From Pseudocalidococcus azoricus BACA0444 (GTDB taxonomy: Bacteria > Cyanobacteriota > Cyanobacteriia > Thermosynechococcales > Thermosynechococcaceae): a stretch of DNA of 64,000 nucleotides. Positions 9,337-18,456 of this stretch are shown here, in pieces. The notes under the pieces were generated by a model. That model made no database searches. It saw nothing but the letters and a program-made list of their open reading frames with translations, and was not told the DNA's origin. A program made the position numbers and the translations under genes. Where the stretch lies: positions 1 to 64,000 of the forward strand of contig NZ_JAVMIP010000015.1 in the NCBI RefSeq assembly GCF_031729055.1, written 5' to 3'. Each line of letters begins with the position of its first letter. Position 1 is the first letter of the stretch.

Positions 9337-11010
9337 CTATTTAGGGGGGGATGCTGCCGCCTCAATTTGGGCCGGAGTGAGGGATTGAGTCAGGGTGGCC
9401 TTCATTTGGGGTTGACTGAGTTTGGCCAGATAGGCGGGAGAAAGGTAGGCCTGGAAGTTCGGCTGACCATTAATGTAGGCTTGCATAAAGGCCACAGTCA
9501 CGGCCTGGAGTTGATTACGGGCAATCCCCGGATCCGTACCAACAACAAAGGGGGGTAGGGCATTGGGGCTGTTCTCTGGGGGTAAGTCACCCATTGTGGA
9601 CAGGTGTGTCCCACCATTGAGGAGAACTAAGTATTTTTGGGCTGAACTGAGTTGGGAAAAAGGTTGAAATTGCTCAACTAAGGGGGGGGCAATAAAATCT
9701 TCACTCCCCGCTAGAACCAGCATCGGAATTTGAATGGCTTGAAAGCCTATTGAGCCATAAATTGTTCCCCCGATGGGGTTAATCGCCATCGCTGCTTGAA
9801 TCCGACTATCGCGAAAATTGGGTAGGGGGCTAGGTAGTCTAGTGACTTTGCAATCAAGAATCACAGAAGGCTTAATGATTGTCTCTGGATTTTGGCAAGC
9901 AGCGGTGAGGGTTGCACCATCCTGGGTTGCCCCAGCTAAGGCCCAAGTATCGTACCCGCCAAAGGAATGTCCCAGCAAACCAACCCTTTGGGTGTTGAAT
10001 TTTACCGTCGGTAGTTGAGCCAGATAGTCTAGGGTGATGGAAATGGATTGGGGCCGATTGATGAATTCTTGAGGGAGAATTTCTTCGGGAATTTTACCAG
10101 CCAGAAACTCCGTTTGCCGGGTGGCATCACTGCCTGGATGATCAACAATGGCCACCCCAAATCCATAGGAAGCCAAATGTTCAGCCAAATAGGCAAACGT
10201 ATTTAAGTCTTCCCCCAGGCCTGGTGAAATGACAACTAAGGGAATTGTCCCAGAAATATTAGGAACATACAGGGTAACGGGAAATTGAAAGTTAGCTGTT
10301 TTGTGATTCAGGGTTAGGGATTGAACTTGCCAGGTATTCGGGCCAGGTGCGGTCAGATCCCCAAGGGTACTGGGAAGATTAGGGGATTTAGCGAGGGCAG
10401 TTTGACTCTGTTGATTAACAATATTAATGACTGCTTTAGTGGTACTAATTTCACTGAAAATGGCATTGACCAGGGGAATGGCCTGGGCAGCATCAATTTT
10501 GATGTTGGTGTCAGGAAACTCTTTGATTACACCTAGGACGGTTAGTCCCTCCGGTGATTGGGCAGACTGGATCAAGGCAGTTTTTAGATCCGTCGCTCCT
10601 GATTGGCCGTCACTGGTTTGAATAAACTGCCCCAAAACATTTAAGACTCGTTGACCGGCTGGGGTGTTAAACAATTGGGAAACACCTTCGGCCGGAAATG
10701 TAATTTTTTGCTGTAATGCCGAACGCAATGCTGCCAAATCACCTGCACTCAGAAATGTCCCCAAAGGAGCTAAGTTGGCTGGCAGTTCTCCCGTTTGACT
10801 AAAACCAGTCAAGTCTTGGGTTGTGGCTGTGATTGTAATCCCGGCTAACGAGACTGTTAGGGAATCCGCTCCCCAGGCCGGGCTGCTAGCAACTGCTCCC
10901 AGTAATACCCCTAAACCAAGGCTCCAACTCCAAAGTTTTCCTAGTTTCCGAGAGTGATGTTTAAAGGTTGTAGGGATAACGTTAGGGAATTGGGGAGATA
11001 ACCACCGCAT
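9337..11010 (-). CDS. Secreted alpha/beta hydrolase with N-terminal DUF1400
   Basis: The 557-residue product has a Sec-type signal peptide (about residues 28-47). It continues with the helical DUF1400 domain found almost only in cyanobacteria (about 50-200), then a dienelactone-hydrolase-like alpha/beta fold. The nucleophile elbow is GHSFGG (in VGLLGHSFGGYDTW), with a downstream GSEDF acidic turn and a GGTHLS histidine segment completing a plausible Ser-Asp-His triad. The substrate is unknown; an esterase or lipase-like role in the periplasm is inference. Confidence 0.85.
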   Translation of the reverse strand: MRWLSPQFPNVIPTTFKHHSRKLGKLWSWSLGLGVLLGAVASSPAWGADSLTVSLAGITITATTQDLTGFSQTGELPANLAPLGTFLSAGDLAALRSALQQKITFPAEGVSQLFNTPAGQRVLNVLGQFIQTSDGQSGATDLKTALIQSAQSPEGLTVLGVIKEFPDTNIKIDAAQAIPLVNAIFSEISTTKAVINIVNQQSQTALAKSPNLPSTLGDLTAPGPNTWQVQSLTLNHKTANFQFPVTLYVPNISGTIPLVVISPGLGEDLNTFAYLAEHLASYGFGVAIVDHPGSDATRQTEFLAGKIPEEILPQEFINRPQSISITLDYLAQLPTVKFNTQRVGLLGHSFGGYDTWALAGATQDGATLTAACQNPETIIKPSVILDCKVTRLPSPLPNFRDSRIQAAMAINPIGGTIYGSIGFQAIQIPMLVLAGSEDFIAPPLVEQFQPFSQLSSAQKYLVLLNGGTHLSTMGDLPPENSPNALPPFVVGTDPGIARNQLQAVTVAFMQAYINGQPNFQAYLSPAYLAKLSQPQMKATLTQSLTPAQIEAAASPPK

Positions 11011-11142
11011 AGGATTGCCTTAGAAAGACTTTCGCTACCATACTCTGTTTACTTGAGATGAATCAAGGATAATCATCGGCGGTGCAGGGCAAACGCATAC
11101 CCAAAGAGATAAAGATGGGAATGCACAGATTAAGACTTTCTT

Positions 11143-11451
11143 ATGACTGCCCTCATCAGACCTAGCTCTAACGTAACTATCTACTTTCAAGCACTAGGGG
11201 ACTCGAGAGCAGCAAACCTGTTGGAGCATAAGCTATTGGACATGATTGGGTTAGCCCTCTGTGCAGTTATTTGTGGTGCAAATAGCTGGGTAGAGATAGA
11301 GGCGGATGAGAAAACAGTGCGTCACGCCGACAACTGGGGCGGGAAAAAAGGAGCAATACTGACCAGTCAGAAAAATCAGATGGTGCGTGCGTTGGCGAAG
11401 CCTGCCGTGGGCGTTGGGAGCACCAAGGGAGATGTCCCACCAGATTATTGA
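11143..11451 (+). pseudogene. Decayed ISAs1-family transposase
   Basis: The reading frame joins two separated pieces of an ISAs1 transposase. One is the N-terminal LLDMIGLALCAVICGANSW block with the HK-L-L-D signature before it. The other is the catalytic-domain start (D-E-K-T-V-R-H, normally D-G-K-T-x-R-H) with the G-K-K-G-A-I segment. About 80-90 codons normally between them are missing. The tail after S-Q-K-N-Q is unrelated. With only about 100 of roughly 370 residues left it cannot be active. A MITE-like element follows 16 bp downstream. Confidence 0.75.
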
Positions 11452-11466
11452 GGGTAATGGAGATTA

Positions 11467-11571
11467 TATAGCGTTACCCATTTAGGGTGAGATGGGGACA
11501 AGTCAGAAAATGCTTTATGAGCAGTCTTTTTGACATTTCTACTCTCTCAGAACAGTCTGCGTAACGCTATA
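11467..11571. repeat. MITE-like element, copy B (105 bp)
   Basis: Same 11-bp terminal inverted repeats (TATAGCGTTAC / GTAACGCTATA) and the same interior as the copy at 4493-4596, with scattered differences. It lies immediately downstream of the transposase remnant. Confidence 0.8.
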
Positions 11572-11796
11572 CCAAGGTTTGGCATTACCTATTGAAACTT
11601 TAATATAGGCGAGTCAGGTAATAGTCTATGGACAATACTTTGCAGATTTTTATCCCCTGAGAATGGTTCATCTAATTTGATCCTGCGAATCTGTCTAGAG
11701 TGTTCTAAATGAACAGTTAGCTGGGAGTGAAAGTGGCATTTTAGTAGAGAGTAGGCGCGTTTTTAGCTCTAGTTCTTTTTGCGGCCCCCTTGACCC

Positions 11797-12432
11797 ATGA
11801 CTAAAACCATCCTCATGACCCAGGCCATTCCCAAACAGGGCGAACTTTGGCATGGTGCGTTGACCTCCCAGGGAATCACCGTAATTTGGGAGTCTAATAG
11901 TGCGGATTTGGTGCAAGTGTTAGCGCAAATGCAGGCAGTGGGCCTCAAGTTACCCGATCTGCTCCTGATTGATATGGGGATGGAGGTGACTAATCCCTAT
12001 CGGTTCTGCCAGGCCTGTCAGCAGGATTATCCGGGCTTAAAAATTGTCATTACCGTTGGGGAAGAGCGCGCCATTAGTCCCGCCGAAAAGCGTTGGGCCA
12101 TTCATCAAGGGGCATTGGATTTACTGCCTGGCCTGCAACAAAACTCCTTGATTACTAGTGTTGTCACCCATCTCAGCCGCGTTATGGAACTTTTAGGAGA
12201 ACCACTCCAGCAAGAGAGTCTCATGGCTGCCCTCAGTAAAATGAGTGCGTTGCAACAGGCTGTTTCATCTCCCCCCCAACTGCCCGCTTTGCCGCCGTTA
12301 CCGAAGGTTTCCCCTGCCCCACCGGAAACTCCTAGTAAATATCGGGGCACAGAAGTCCGGGAAGCATCCCCTGAGTCACCTCCAGTCAGTGATAATTCAA
12401 CGCGACGGCGTTATCGAGGTTCCAGTTACTGA
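11797..12432 (+). CDS. Receiver-like (pseudo-receiver) protein with C-terminal YRG motifs
   Basis: The first 120 residues or so of this 211-residue protein resemble a response-regulator receiver. The strand-3 Asp is present in LLLIDMGME, but the usual strand-4 Thr/Ser and strand-5 Lys-Pro are not evident (I-T-V-G-E and A-L-D-L-L-P-G), so classical phosphorylation signalling is doubtful. A Pro/Ser-rich linker follows. The C-terminus carries two short K/R-Y-R-G motifs, including a final RRYRGSSY that resembles the cyanobacterial DUF4278-type motif. It stands alone between MITE-derived DNA and the convergent channel gene. Confidence 0.6.
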   Translation: MTKTILMTQAIPKQGELWHGALTSQGITVIWESNSADLVQVLAQMQAVGLKLPDLLLIDMGMEVTNPYRFCQACQQDYPGLKIVITVGEERAISPAEKRWAIHQGALDLLPGLQQNSLITSVVTHLSRVMELLGEPLQQESLMAALSKMSALQQAVSSPPQLPALPPLPKVSPAPPETPSKYRGTEVREASPESPPVSDNSTRRRYRGSSY

Positions 12433-12456
12433 GACAGCCTGAGGACAACTCTGCTT

Positions 12457-14856
12457 TTAGACAGGATAGAGACGGATCGTTAAAAGATGGCTTAATTGTT
12501 GCCCTAAGCGATAGGCCTGATGATCGTAAAGTTTGAGTTCGATAGTGCCAGGGAGTGATTGGATAAAATCCCGGGCCTGGTTGAGATGGCAGCCGGAGAT
12601 ATTGGTGAGGATATTCCCTGCATCTAAAGCTACTTCCGAGGAAAGGGGAGCATCGGCCCAAAGTCGCCATAATCGGGGGGGAATTAACTTACCCTGCTCA
12701 ATCCGTTGCAGCCCTTGAATCGAAGCCAAAACTACGAGGCGATCCCCAGTCCCGAGAATCATGTCATCCGTAGGAAAAAATTTTTGCTTGCGCTCATCAC
12801 CGATAGTTTTCCCTTGCTTTTCATAAAAAATGGGTACGACTCCATAGCCATAGGCCACTTCTGCCAGGCCCAGGCCCAGGAGAGTATCACCCATCGTCAC
12901 TTGGTAGTCCGTAACCAAAATTGTCCGATCCTGGAGGCGAAACAAACCCAAAACATTTTCCCCCAAGGCGGCGGCGGCAAAGGCTTCAGCAGCTAAGGCG
13001 TAGGCACAGAGAGAGCGGGCCCCTGGAAGTAAGTCCCCTAGGTTTTCGCTCAGGAGTTGATCAAACGTGCGAATCACCAGGCCGAGATCCCCTTGGGCTT
13101 GATCCCGAGCAATTAAGGCGGCCTCTAAATTCAACATTTGATCTTCATTGGTTAAGATGATGCTTTTGGCGGTGGCCAGGTTTGCGGCTTCCATAGTCTG
13201 GATCACATCACCACTGAGATAGGGAATGGTCAGGGGAGGTATATTTTCTCCCGAGTCACTAATAATTACTAAGGGCTGCCGAATCGTTAAGAGAATATCC
13301 GCTACCTGTTGTCCTAAACGACCAAAACCGACCAAAATCACATGACCGGCCTGGGGCAGGGGGGGACGGCGTTTGAGAAAACTAAAGCGCGATTGCAAAA
13401 GTTGTTCCGTAACTAAGCCCAAAACCCCCAAAATAAACAGCAGAGCCATCAGGGTTACCAAAAGACAAAAGGCCATCACCCAAAAGGGAATATCCTCCGG
13501 TTCCAGACCGCCAAAAACATCGCCAAAACCACCCAGTAAAAGAATAAACCCTGAGAAAAATGCCTTTTGCCAGGTCATGTGCGGAACATTAAACCGAAGG
13601 AGGAGGGTCGAAATACCCCACAACACTGACCCCAGGCCCAGGCCCCGTACAATTAGCCATCGTCGTTCTTCTCCCCGTAACCAGGCCCAACTCGCTTTAA
13701 GTTTTTGCTCCCAAGACCAGGGATTCAATAATTGGCGGAGAAATTTCCGTCTAGCCCCAGTTGTTGATCTGGCCCCCTGCACTCCTACTCCCCCTGAGAC
13801 CAATTCTGCCCAAACTAACCGATCTCCCAGTCCGAGAATATGATCCGGTCGCCACTGATGAAAAATGCGTGACTCTGAAGCGGGAAAAAAACAGGCATAG
13901 CGACTGGGAGTTTGGGGATTATTAACGGGTTCAAAAATACTAAACAGACGTTGTTGGCGGCGAGACCATTGGTGGGCATTGATCCCTGCAAAGCGGCTAT
14001 CGGTAGCAGTAATTCGCTGTTCGACTACCCGTAATTGCTGATCATTAATAGTAAATAGGCCCAAGGTGCCTTCTCCCAGGCCTGCCAAGGCAAAACTTGG
14101 GGCGGGTAACTCCGTTGGATTGAGGGCAACAAAACGGCCTAACTTTTCTTGGAGAAGGTGATTCAAATTCTGTCGGGCCGAGCGTACAACTAAATGAACG
14201 TTGGGATTTAAGCGTCTGGCCGCAATGGCTGCGGCTACATTGGTTGCCTCATCACTGGTGACTAGTAAAATTGCCCGACAATCCCCAATTCCCGCCTGCT
14301 CCAACACTGAGGCCTGGCGACAATCTCCAATCATTAAATTCGCCCCCAAGGTATCGGCAATCCCCTGCACCTCCCAGGCCCCTGGTTGAGATACTTCAAT
14401 CGCCGTTAATTGGACTGGAAAGGCTGGCGTAGCAAATTGCTGTAAACAGTCGTAGCAGTACTGACCCAAACTGCCCAGGCCACAGATAATAAAATGATTG
14501 GCCAGGCGCATCTCTGAAGGAATTTCCGTATCCCCACCCGGATCTAAGGGCCGATGTAACCGCTGGAGAGCCAAAGGTGGATGCCTAACTTGCCAACGGG
14601 GAAAGGCTTCGTCAGGGCCAGCCGCAAACAGGGTCACAGGGGGAGGAGGCCAAGAACCCGATCGAGAGCGCAGGGAAATCCAATAGTCCCCTAGCTGTTG
14701 ATTCAGGGCTTCCGGTTCTGGAAAATTCTGGGCCGTAATCCAGCCATATAAACCATGGTGAGTAAGTTCCCAGGCCACGGTTGCGTCCGGCCAGATTTCC
14801 CTTAACCATTGACCAAAGGCAGGAATAAAATGCTCGCGGGACTGAACCATCCTCAA
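12457..14856 (-). CDS. Potassium channel-like protein with two TrkA-N/RCK domains
   Basis: The 799-residue product has the order soluble N-terminal region; NAD-binding RCK domain (HFIICGLGSLG at 121-131); two membrane helices (about 400-420 and 457-484) flanking a pore-like loop with GGFGD (442-446); second RCK Rossmann domain (HVILVGFGRLG at 505-515); and TrkA-C-like regions. GFGD is a known variant of the GYGD potassium selectivity filter. An RCK domain on both sides of the pore is the unusual point. The gene overlaps the upstream permease gene by 4 bp, implying co-translation. Confidence 0.75.
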   Translation of the reverse strand: MRMVQSREHFIPAFGQWLREIWPDATVAWELTHHGLYGWITAQNFPEPEALNQQLGDYWISLRSRSGSWPPPPVTLFAAGPDEAFPRWQVRHPPLALQRLHRPLDPGGDTEIPSEMRLANHFIICGLGSLGQYCYDCLQQFATPAFPVQLTAIEVSQPGAWEVQGIADTLGANLMIGDCRQASVLEQAGIGDCRAILLVTSDEATNVAAAIAARRLNPNVHLVVRSARQNLNHLLQEKLGRFVALNPTELPAPSFALAGLGEGTLGLFTINDQQLRVVEQRITATDSRFAGINAHQWSRRQQRLFSIFEPVNNPQTPSRYACFFPASESRIFHQWRPDHILGLGDRLVWAELVSGGVGVQGARSTTGARRKFLRQLLNPWSWEQKLKASWAWLRGEERRWLIVRGLGLGSVLWGISTLLLRFNVPHMTWQKAFFSGFILLLGGFGDVFGGLEPEDIPFWVMAFCLLVTLMALLFILGVLGLVTEQLLQSRFSFLKRRPPLPQAGHVILVGFGRLGQQVADILLTIRQPLVIISDSGENIPPLTIPYLSGDVIQTMEAANLATAKSIILTNEDQMLNLEAALIARDQAQGDLGLVIRTFDQLLSENLGDLLPGARSLCAYALAAEAFAAAALGENVLGLFRLQDRTILVTDYQVTMGDTLLGLGLAEVAYGYGVVPIFYEKQGKTIGDERKQKFFPTDDMILGTGDRLVVLASIQGLQRIEQGKLIPPRLWRLWADAPLSSEVALDAGNILTNISGCHLNQARDFIQSLPGTIELKLYDHQAYRLGQQLSHLLTIRLYPV

Positions 14857-16082
14857 AGCCCTCGGAATATTCCCACGTTATACACCCAAACATGGGCCAG
14901 ACCGACGGTTATCAAAGTCAGGGGCAGGCCGAAACGTAAATGCTCTCGAAAACTTAAGTGATGGCCTTTACTCCGGGCCGCCTCCACCACAATTAAATTA
15001 GCCACCGAACCAAATAAGCTCAAATTTCCAGCCAAGGTGGCACTAGTCGCGAGAAGTAACCAGGCCTGGGTGTCATCTGGGGCAATCAAGGGCGCAAGCA
15101 ACAGCACCGCTGGGATGTTAGAAATCAGGTTGGATAAAACTACCGTTAGTCCCGCCAGGCCCCAAGGATTGGCCACAACTGGAGTCAGGGATTCTAAGAG
15201 GTTGAGATGGCGCGTGGCCTGAGTCAAGATAAACAAACCGGCAAAAAGCAACAACAACATTCCATCTACTTGTCTTAAAACTCGTTCGGCCTTGATCCCG
15301 CCAATCACCAACAACACCGCTGCCGCAGTCAAGGCCACGGGCCCCAAGGGTAAACCCACCATAAACCCCGCCAACATCAGACCTGCGACCCACAGGCTTT
15401 TAGTCAACAATGGCTGTAACAGGCGCAGTTTGGATAAGACCACCACCGGAACTGGTTCCCAGACCCGAATTTCGGGATAGAGCCACCAGAGCCAGGTCAG
15501 TTGAATCACGATCCCTAAGATGGCTACAGGCGCTAACTGCCGCGCAAACAGCCCATAACTGATCCCCGACAAAGAACCAATCAAAATATTTTGGGGATTG
15601 CCACTCAAGGTTGCCACCGAGCCAATATTAGTCGCACCAGCCAGGGCCAAGAGATAGGGAATTGGGTTCAGGTTTAAGGCCGTGGTCATTGCCAGCACTA
15701 AGGGTGTTCCCACCAAAACCAGGGTGTCATTCAGAAAGAAAGCCGACAATAGTCCACTGCCCAAGCTCAACAGCACCAATAGGCCCCAAGGGCTGCGGGT
15801 TAAGCCCAGCATTTGTTGTAACACTAGGTTAAAAAAACCACCATAGCCCAGGTAGAGGTTGACGATCATTAAACTGAAGAGGAAAACAATAGTGGTGGGA
15901 TCAATGGCCTGCCAGGCCTGGGGTAACGTGACCACCCCTAAGCCCATGACCGCTGCTGCCCCCACCAAGGCAATGGCCGCCCGATTTAAGGACAATCCTG
16001 GCCACTGCCCCATTGCTAACCCTAAATAGGTGATCCCTAAGACAAGCATGGTTAAACCTGTCTGTAGCCAGGGCATCAGCAT
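14853..16082 (-). CDS. SLC13/ArsB-type anion permease
   Basis: This is a 409-residue integral membrane protein with 10-11 hydrophobic helices, characteristic of the ion transporter superfamily (ArsB, CitM, NhaD-like). Recognisable landmarks are the loop FLNDTLVLVGTPLVLA and its second-repeat counterpart SNLISNIPAVLLLAPL, the paired hairpin motifs that bind anion and Na+. The substrate (arsenite, dicarboxylate, sulfate) cannot be decided. It is overlapped by 7 bp with the histidine kinase gene upstream and by 4 bp with the channel-like gene downstream, forming a tight minus-strand operon. Confidence 0.8.
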   Translation of the reverse strand: MLMPWLQTGLTMLVLGITYLGLAMGQWPGLSLNRAAIALVGAAAVMGLGVVTLPQAWQAIDPTTIVFLFSLMIVNLYLGYGGFFNLVLQQMLGLTRSPWGLLVLLSLGSGLLSAFFLNDTLVLVGTPLVLAMTTALNLNPIPYLLALAGATNIGSVATLSGNPQNILIGSLSGISYGLFARQLAPVAILGIVIQLTWLWWLYPEIRVWEPVPVVVLSKLRLLQPLLTKSLWVAGLMLAGFMVGLPLGPVALTAAAVLLVIGGIKAERVLRQVDGMLLLLFAGLFILTQATRHLNLLESLTPVVANPWGLAGLTVVLSNLISNIPAVLLLAPLIAPDDTQAWLLLATSATLAGNLSLFGSVANLIVVEAARSKGHHLSFREHLRFGLPLTLITVGLAHVWVYNVGIFRGL

Positions 16083-17371
16083 TCAGATAGATGACCTTCA
16101 GAAGCATTGGGGAGAGCCAGCAAAACGGCCGTGCCCTGACCGGAATCGGGGGGAAAGGGACTTTGGATGGTCAAACTTCCTCCCATTTGGGCGACTAAGT
16201 TTTTGGCAATGGCGATCCCTAAACCTGTACCGGGAATCGGGCCCTGGGCCTGTTGTCCCCGATAGCCCCGCTCCCCGAGATGAAGGAGATCCCCGGGGGG
16301 AATTCCTGGGCCGGTATCCACAATTAACAAGCCTTGGGTCGTCGCGCTCAGTAGCCGGGTTTGCAGATGAATTTCTCCCCCCAGAGGCGTATATTTACAG
16401 GCGTTATCTAAGAGATTACCCACAATATCTTGGAGGGCAATTGGATCAATGAGAGCCGGGGGAAGCTGGGGGGCCCATTCGACCTTTAGGGTAATTTCTG
16501 ATTCACTGGCTCGGGCTTGGACAGCGGTGAGGAGGGGTTGAATTGTGCCCATTAAATCCGTTGGTCTGAGGTTGAGGGCCGCAGGGGCTAGGCTGAGGCT
16601 GGCGGTGGTCACGGGGGCTAATGGGTGCGGGGATGCCTCTAAGGTGGCTTGAAATTGTTCCACTAAGGATTGTAAGCGTTGCCCTTCCTGCCAGATACTT
16701 TCCACAATTGGGCGGTTTTTATCCGGGGCCTGGAGGCGTTTGAGGAGGAGTTTTGTCAGAGTTTGCAGGGCCATTAAGGGATTGCGGAACTGGTGAAGTA
16801 AATTTCCTAAAACATCCTGTTGCTGCGCCAAACTGGGGGACTGGGCCTGCGATAGCCACTGATGCCGCTGATCCATTACACAGCCAACGGCCAACGTATT
16901 TGCCACCTGCTGTAATTGCTCCTCTTCCCAGGCCTGCCAATTTCCCCCCAATCGCCGCACCACCAGCACACCCAAGGGGAGAGATTCATAGATCAACGGC
17001 AAAATTAAATGCTCGGACTCCGGGGACATCCGTTGCCAAAACTCAGTCTCTAAACAGGAGGGTGGGGATCCAGAAGCCGGGGGCAGACTGGGTAAGGGCC
17101 GATTTGGGGCTGAAATTCCCTCACGACTGGCGGACAAACCCTGCGGTTCTCGAAAATCCACGGACTGGAGTGGCAGGGAGGAGAAGGGTAAAGAGTCGAG
17201 ATTAGCGGCCTCATTGGCATCAGGATACACCAAGACCGGCAACCAACTGCGGCGATCCCCTGATTCTTCCGTCAGATAGACCCCAAAACTACTAATGCCT
17301 AAGTGATTGACCGTTAGCCGGGCCTGGGAACGACAAAGCGCCACATATTCCGGACTAGCGGGCCACAACAT
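16076..17371 (-). CDS. GAF-domain sensor histidine kinase
   Basis: This 431-residue kinase lacks membrane helices, so it is probably cytoplasmic. The N-terminal half (about residues 10-170) looks like a divergent GAF sensor. The H box LLHQFRNPLMAL holds the phospho-accepting H193. The ATPase domain follows with the N box (DNACKYTPLGG), the G1 box (VDTGPGIP) and the G2 box (GTGLGIAIAKNLV). There is no adjacent response regulator, so the partner is unknown. It appears to be co-transcribed with the anion permease and channel-like genes downstream; a sensing role for ion status is only inference. Confidence 0.85.
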   Translation of the reverse strand: MLWPASPEYVALCRSQARLTVNHLGISSFGVYLTEESGDRRSWLPVLVYPDANEAANLDSLPFSSLPLQSVDFREPQGLSASREGISAPNRPLPSLPPASGSPPSCLETEFWQRMSPESEHLILPLIYESLPLGVLVVRRLGGNWQAWEEEQLQQVANTLAVGCVMDQRHQWLSQAQSPSLAQQQDVLGNLLHQFRNPLMALQTLTKLLLKRLQAPDKNRPIVESIWQEGQRLQSLVEQFQATLEASPHPLAPVTTASLSLAPAALNLRPTDLMGTIQPLLTAVQARASESEITLKVEWAPQLPPALIDPIALQDIVGNLLDNACKYTPLGGEIHLQTRLLSATTQGLLIVDTGPGIPPGDLLHLGERGYRGQQAQGPIPGTGLGIAIAKNLVAQMGGSLTIQSPFPPDSGQGTAVLLALPNASEGHLSEC

Positions 17372-17385
17372 TGGGATAACGTCAC

Positions 17386-17850
17386 TTAGAAATGGGATTC
17401 AGCTAATTTCGGGTTGACCCCAGCCTCAGGAAACATTCCGGCAAGTTCACCTGTTCCGGTCACATATTCATCCAGGAGGAGCTTTTCCACAGGCAAGAGA
17501 TCGGGATCGGGATCCATATTTTGCTCTTGGATGGTTTCTTCCACAAGGGCCATCTGCTCTTCGGCTTCCAACAGGGCTGCTTCTAACTCCGAGGTCAATT
17601 CTGGGGCAAATTGGTTCTCAGCAGCGTTCAGTTGGGCATAGCGTTGCCGGATATCCTCTAGCTCGGCCTGGAGGCTGGTATTTTCGTTGGCCAACTGTTC
17701 TGACAATTCTTTGTAATGTTTGAACGCCAATAGGAATGGAATTAGCTTTTCCCGTAAGGTCATTTGCTCGACATCCAACTGGGTAAACTTATCGGCTAAC
17801 TGTACATAGGCTTGGCACAGGCGCAGATAACGGTGGGCAGTATTACTCAT
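17386..17850 (-). CDS. Coiled-coil protein, function unknown
   Basis: The product of about 154 residues starts at the ATG giving M-S-N-T-A-H-R-Y. The upstream extension to 17988 lacks coding character. The sequence is strongly helical and acidic, with a heptad pattern through about residues 20-110 and many Glu/Gln. I recognise it only as a conserved-looking cyanobacterial protein. It lies 14 bp upstream of the histidine kinase gene on the same strand and is likely the first gene of that operon. Confidence 0.65.
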   Translation of the reverse strand: MSNTAHRYLRLCQAYVQLADKFTQLDVEQMTLREKLIPFLLAFKHYKELSEQLANENTSLQAELEDIRQRYAQLNAAENQFAPELTSELEAALLEAEEQMALVEETIQEQNMDPDPDLLPVEKLLLDEYVTGTGELAGMFPEAGVNPKLAESHF

Positions 17851-18438
17851 AATTTTACTAGGGCAATAGACTTTAGGTACGTTATAGCGAATCTCAGGGG
17901 GAAAATTGGAGGATCGACTTCTGGATAAAACTAAGGCCAGGGGGCAATTCAGGTCAACTCTGCCCCTAACTCGGTCAAAATCAGTCAAAAATTTATAAAC
18001 ATTAAGAAATACCTAAGATTGAGTTTTATCAAAGATGGATATTGAACCTAACCTCCTTCCGGCTACCAACAACCCCTAGGAACCCAGCCAATGGTGACAG
18101 AACCATTCTTGGCACTCCTTTTAAGATTTCTACTCTCTCAGAACAGTCTGCATAACTCTAGATCATCTGATTCAGGAAAATCGCTATAAAATTTTAGCTA
18201 TTGCTAAGTGGCACGGTGCAGTGAACATGAGAATTTTTAGATAGGTTGTCAGCTATTGTGGTAATCAATCATTTCTCCATCCTTGAGCCTGATGCCCCTG
18301 ATGAGAAGCTAACCCCAGTGAGGACGAGCCAAGACTTAAACGAATTTTTTTAACATTCTCTAGAATTTTTGAAATTGAGCGAGTATTCTAAAGGTTTAAT
18401 CCCTGCTGCTGAAGTAAAGAAATTATTTCTGGGGATGG
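17851..18438. other. Divergent intergenic region
   Basis: About 590 bp separate the coiled-coil gene (minus) and the Crp-type regulator (plus), so promoters for both must lie here. The only structure recognised is a degraded piece of the MITE-like repeat at 18119-18160. No ORF of coding character and no tRNA was seen. Confidence 0.5.
18119..18160. repeat. Degraded MITE fragment
   Basis: About 42 bp match the right half of the elements at 4493 and 11467, notably TTTCTACTCTCTCAGAACAG, followed by a mutated terminal repeat (CATAACTCTA instead of CGTAACGCTA). The left half is not recognisable. Confidence 0.7.
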
Positions 18439-18456
18439 TTGCCATCTCATTTATTT

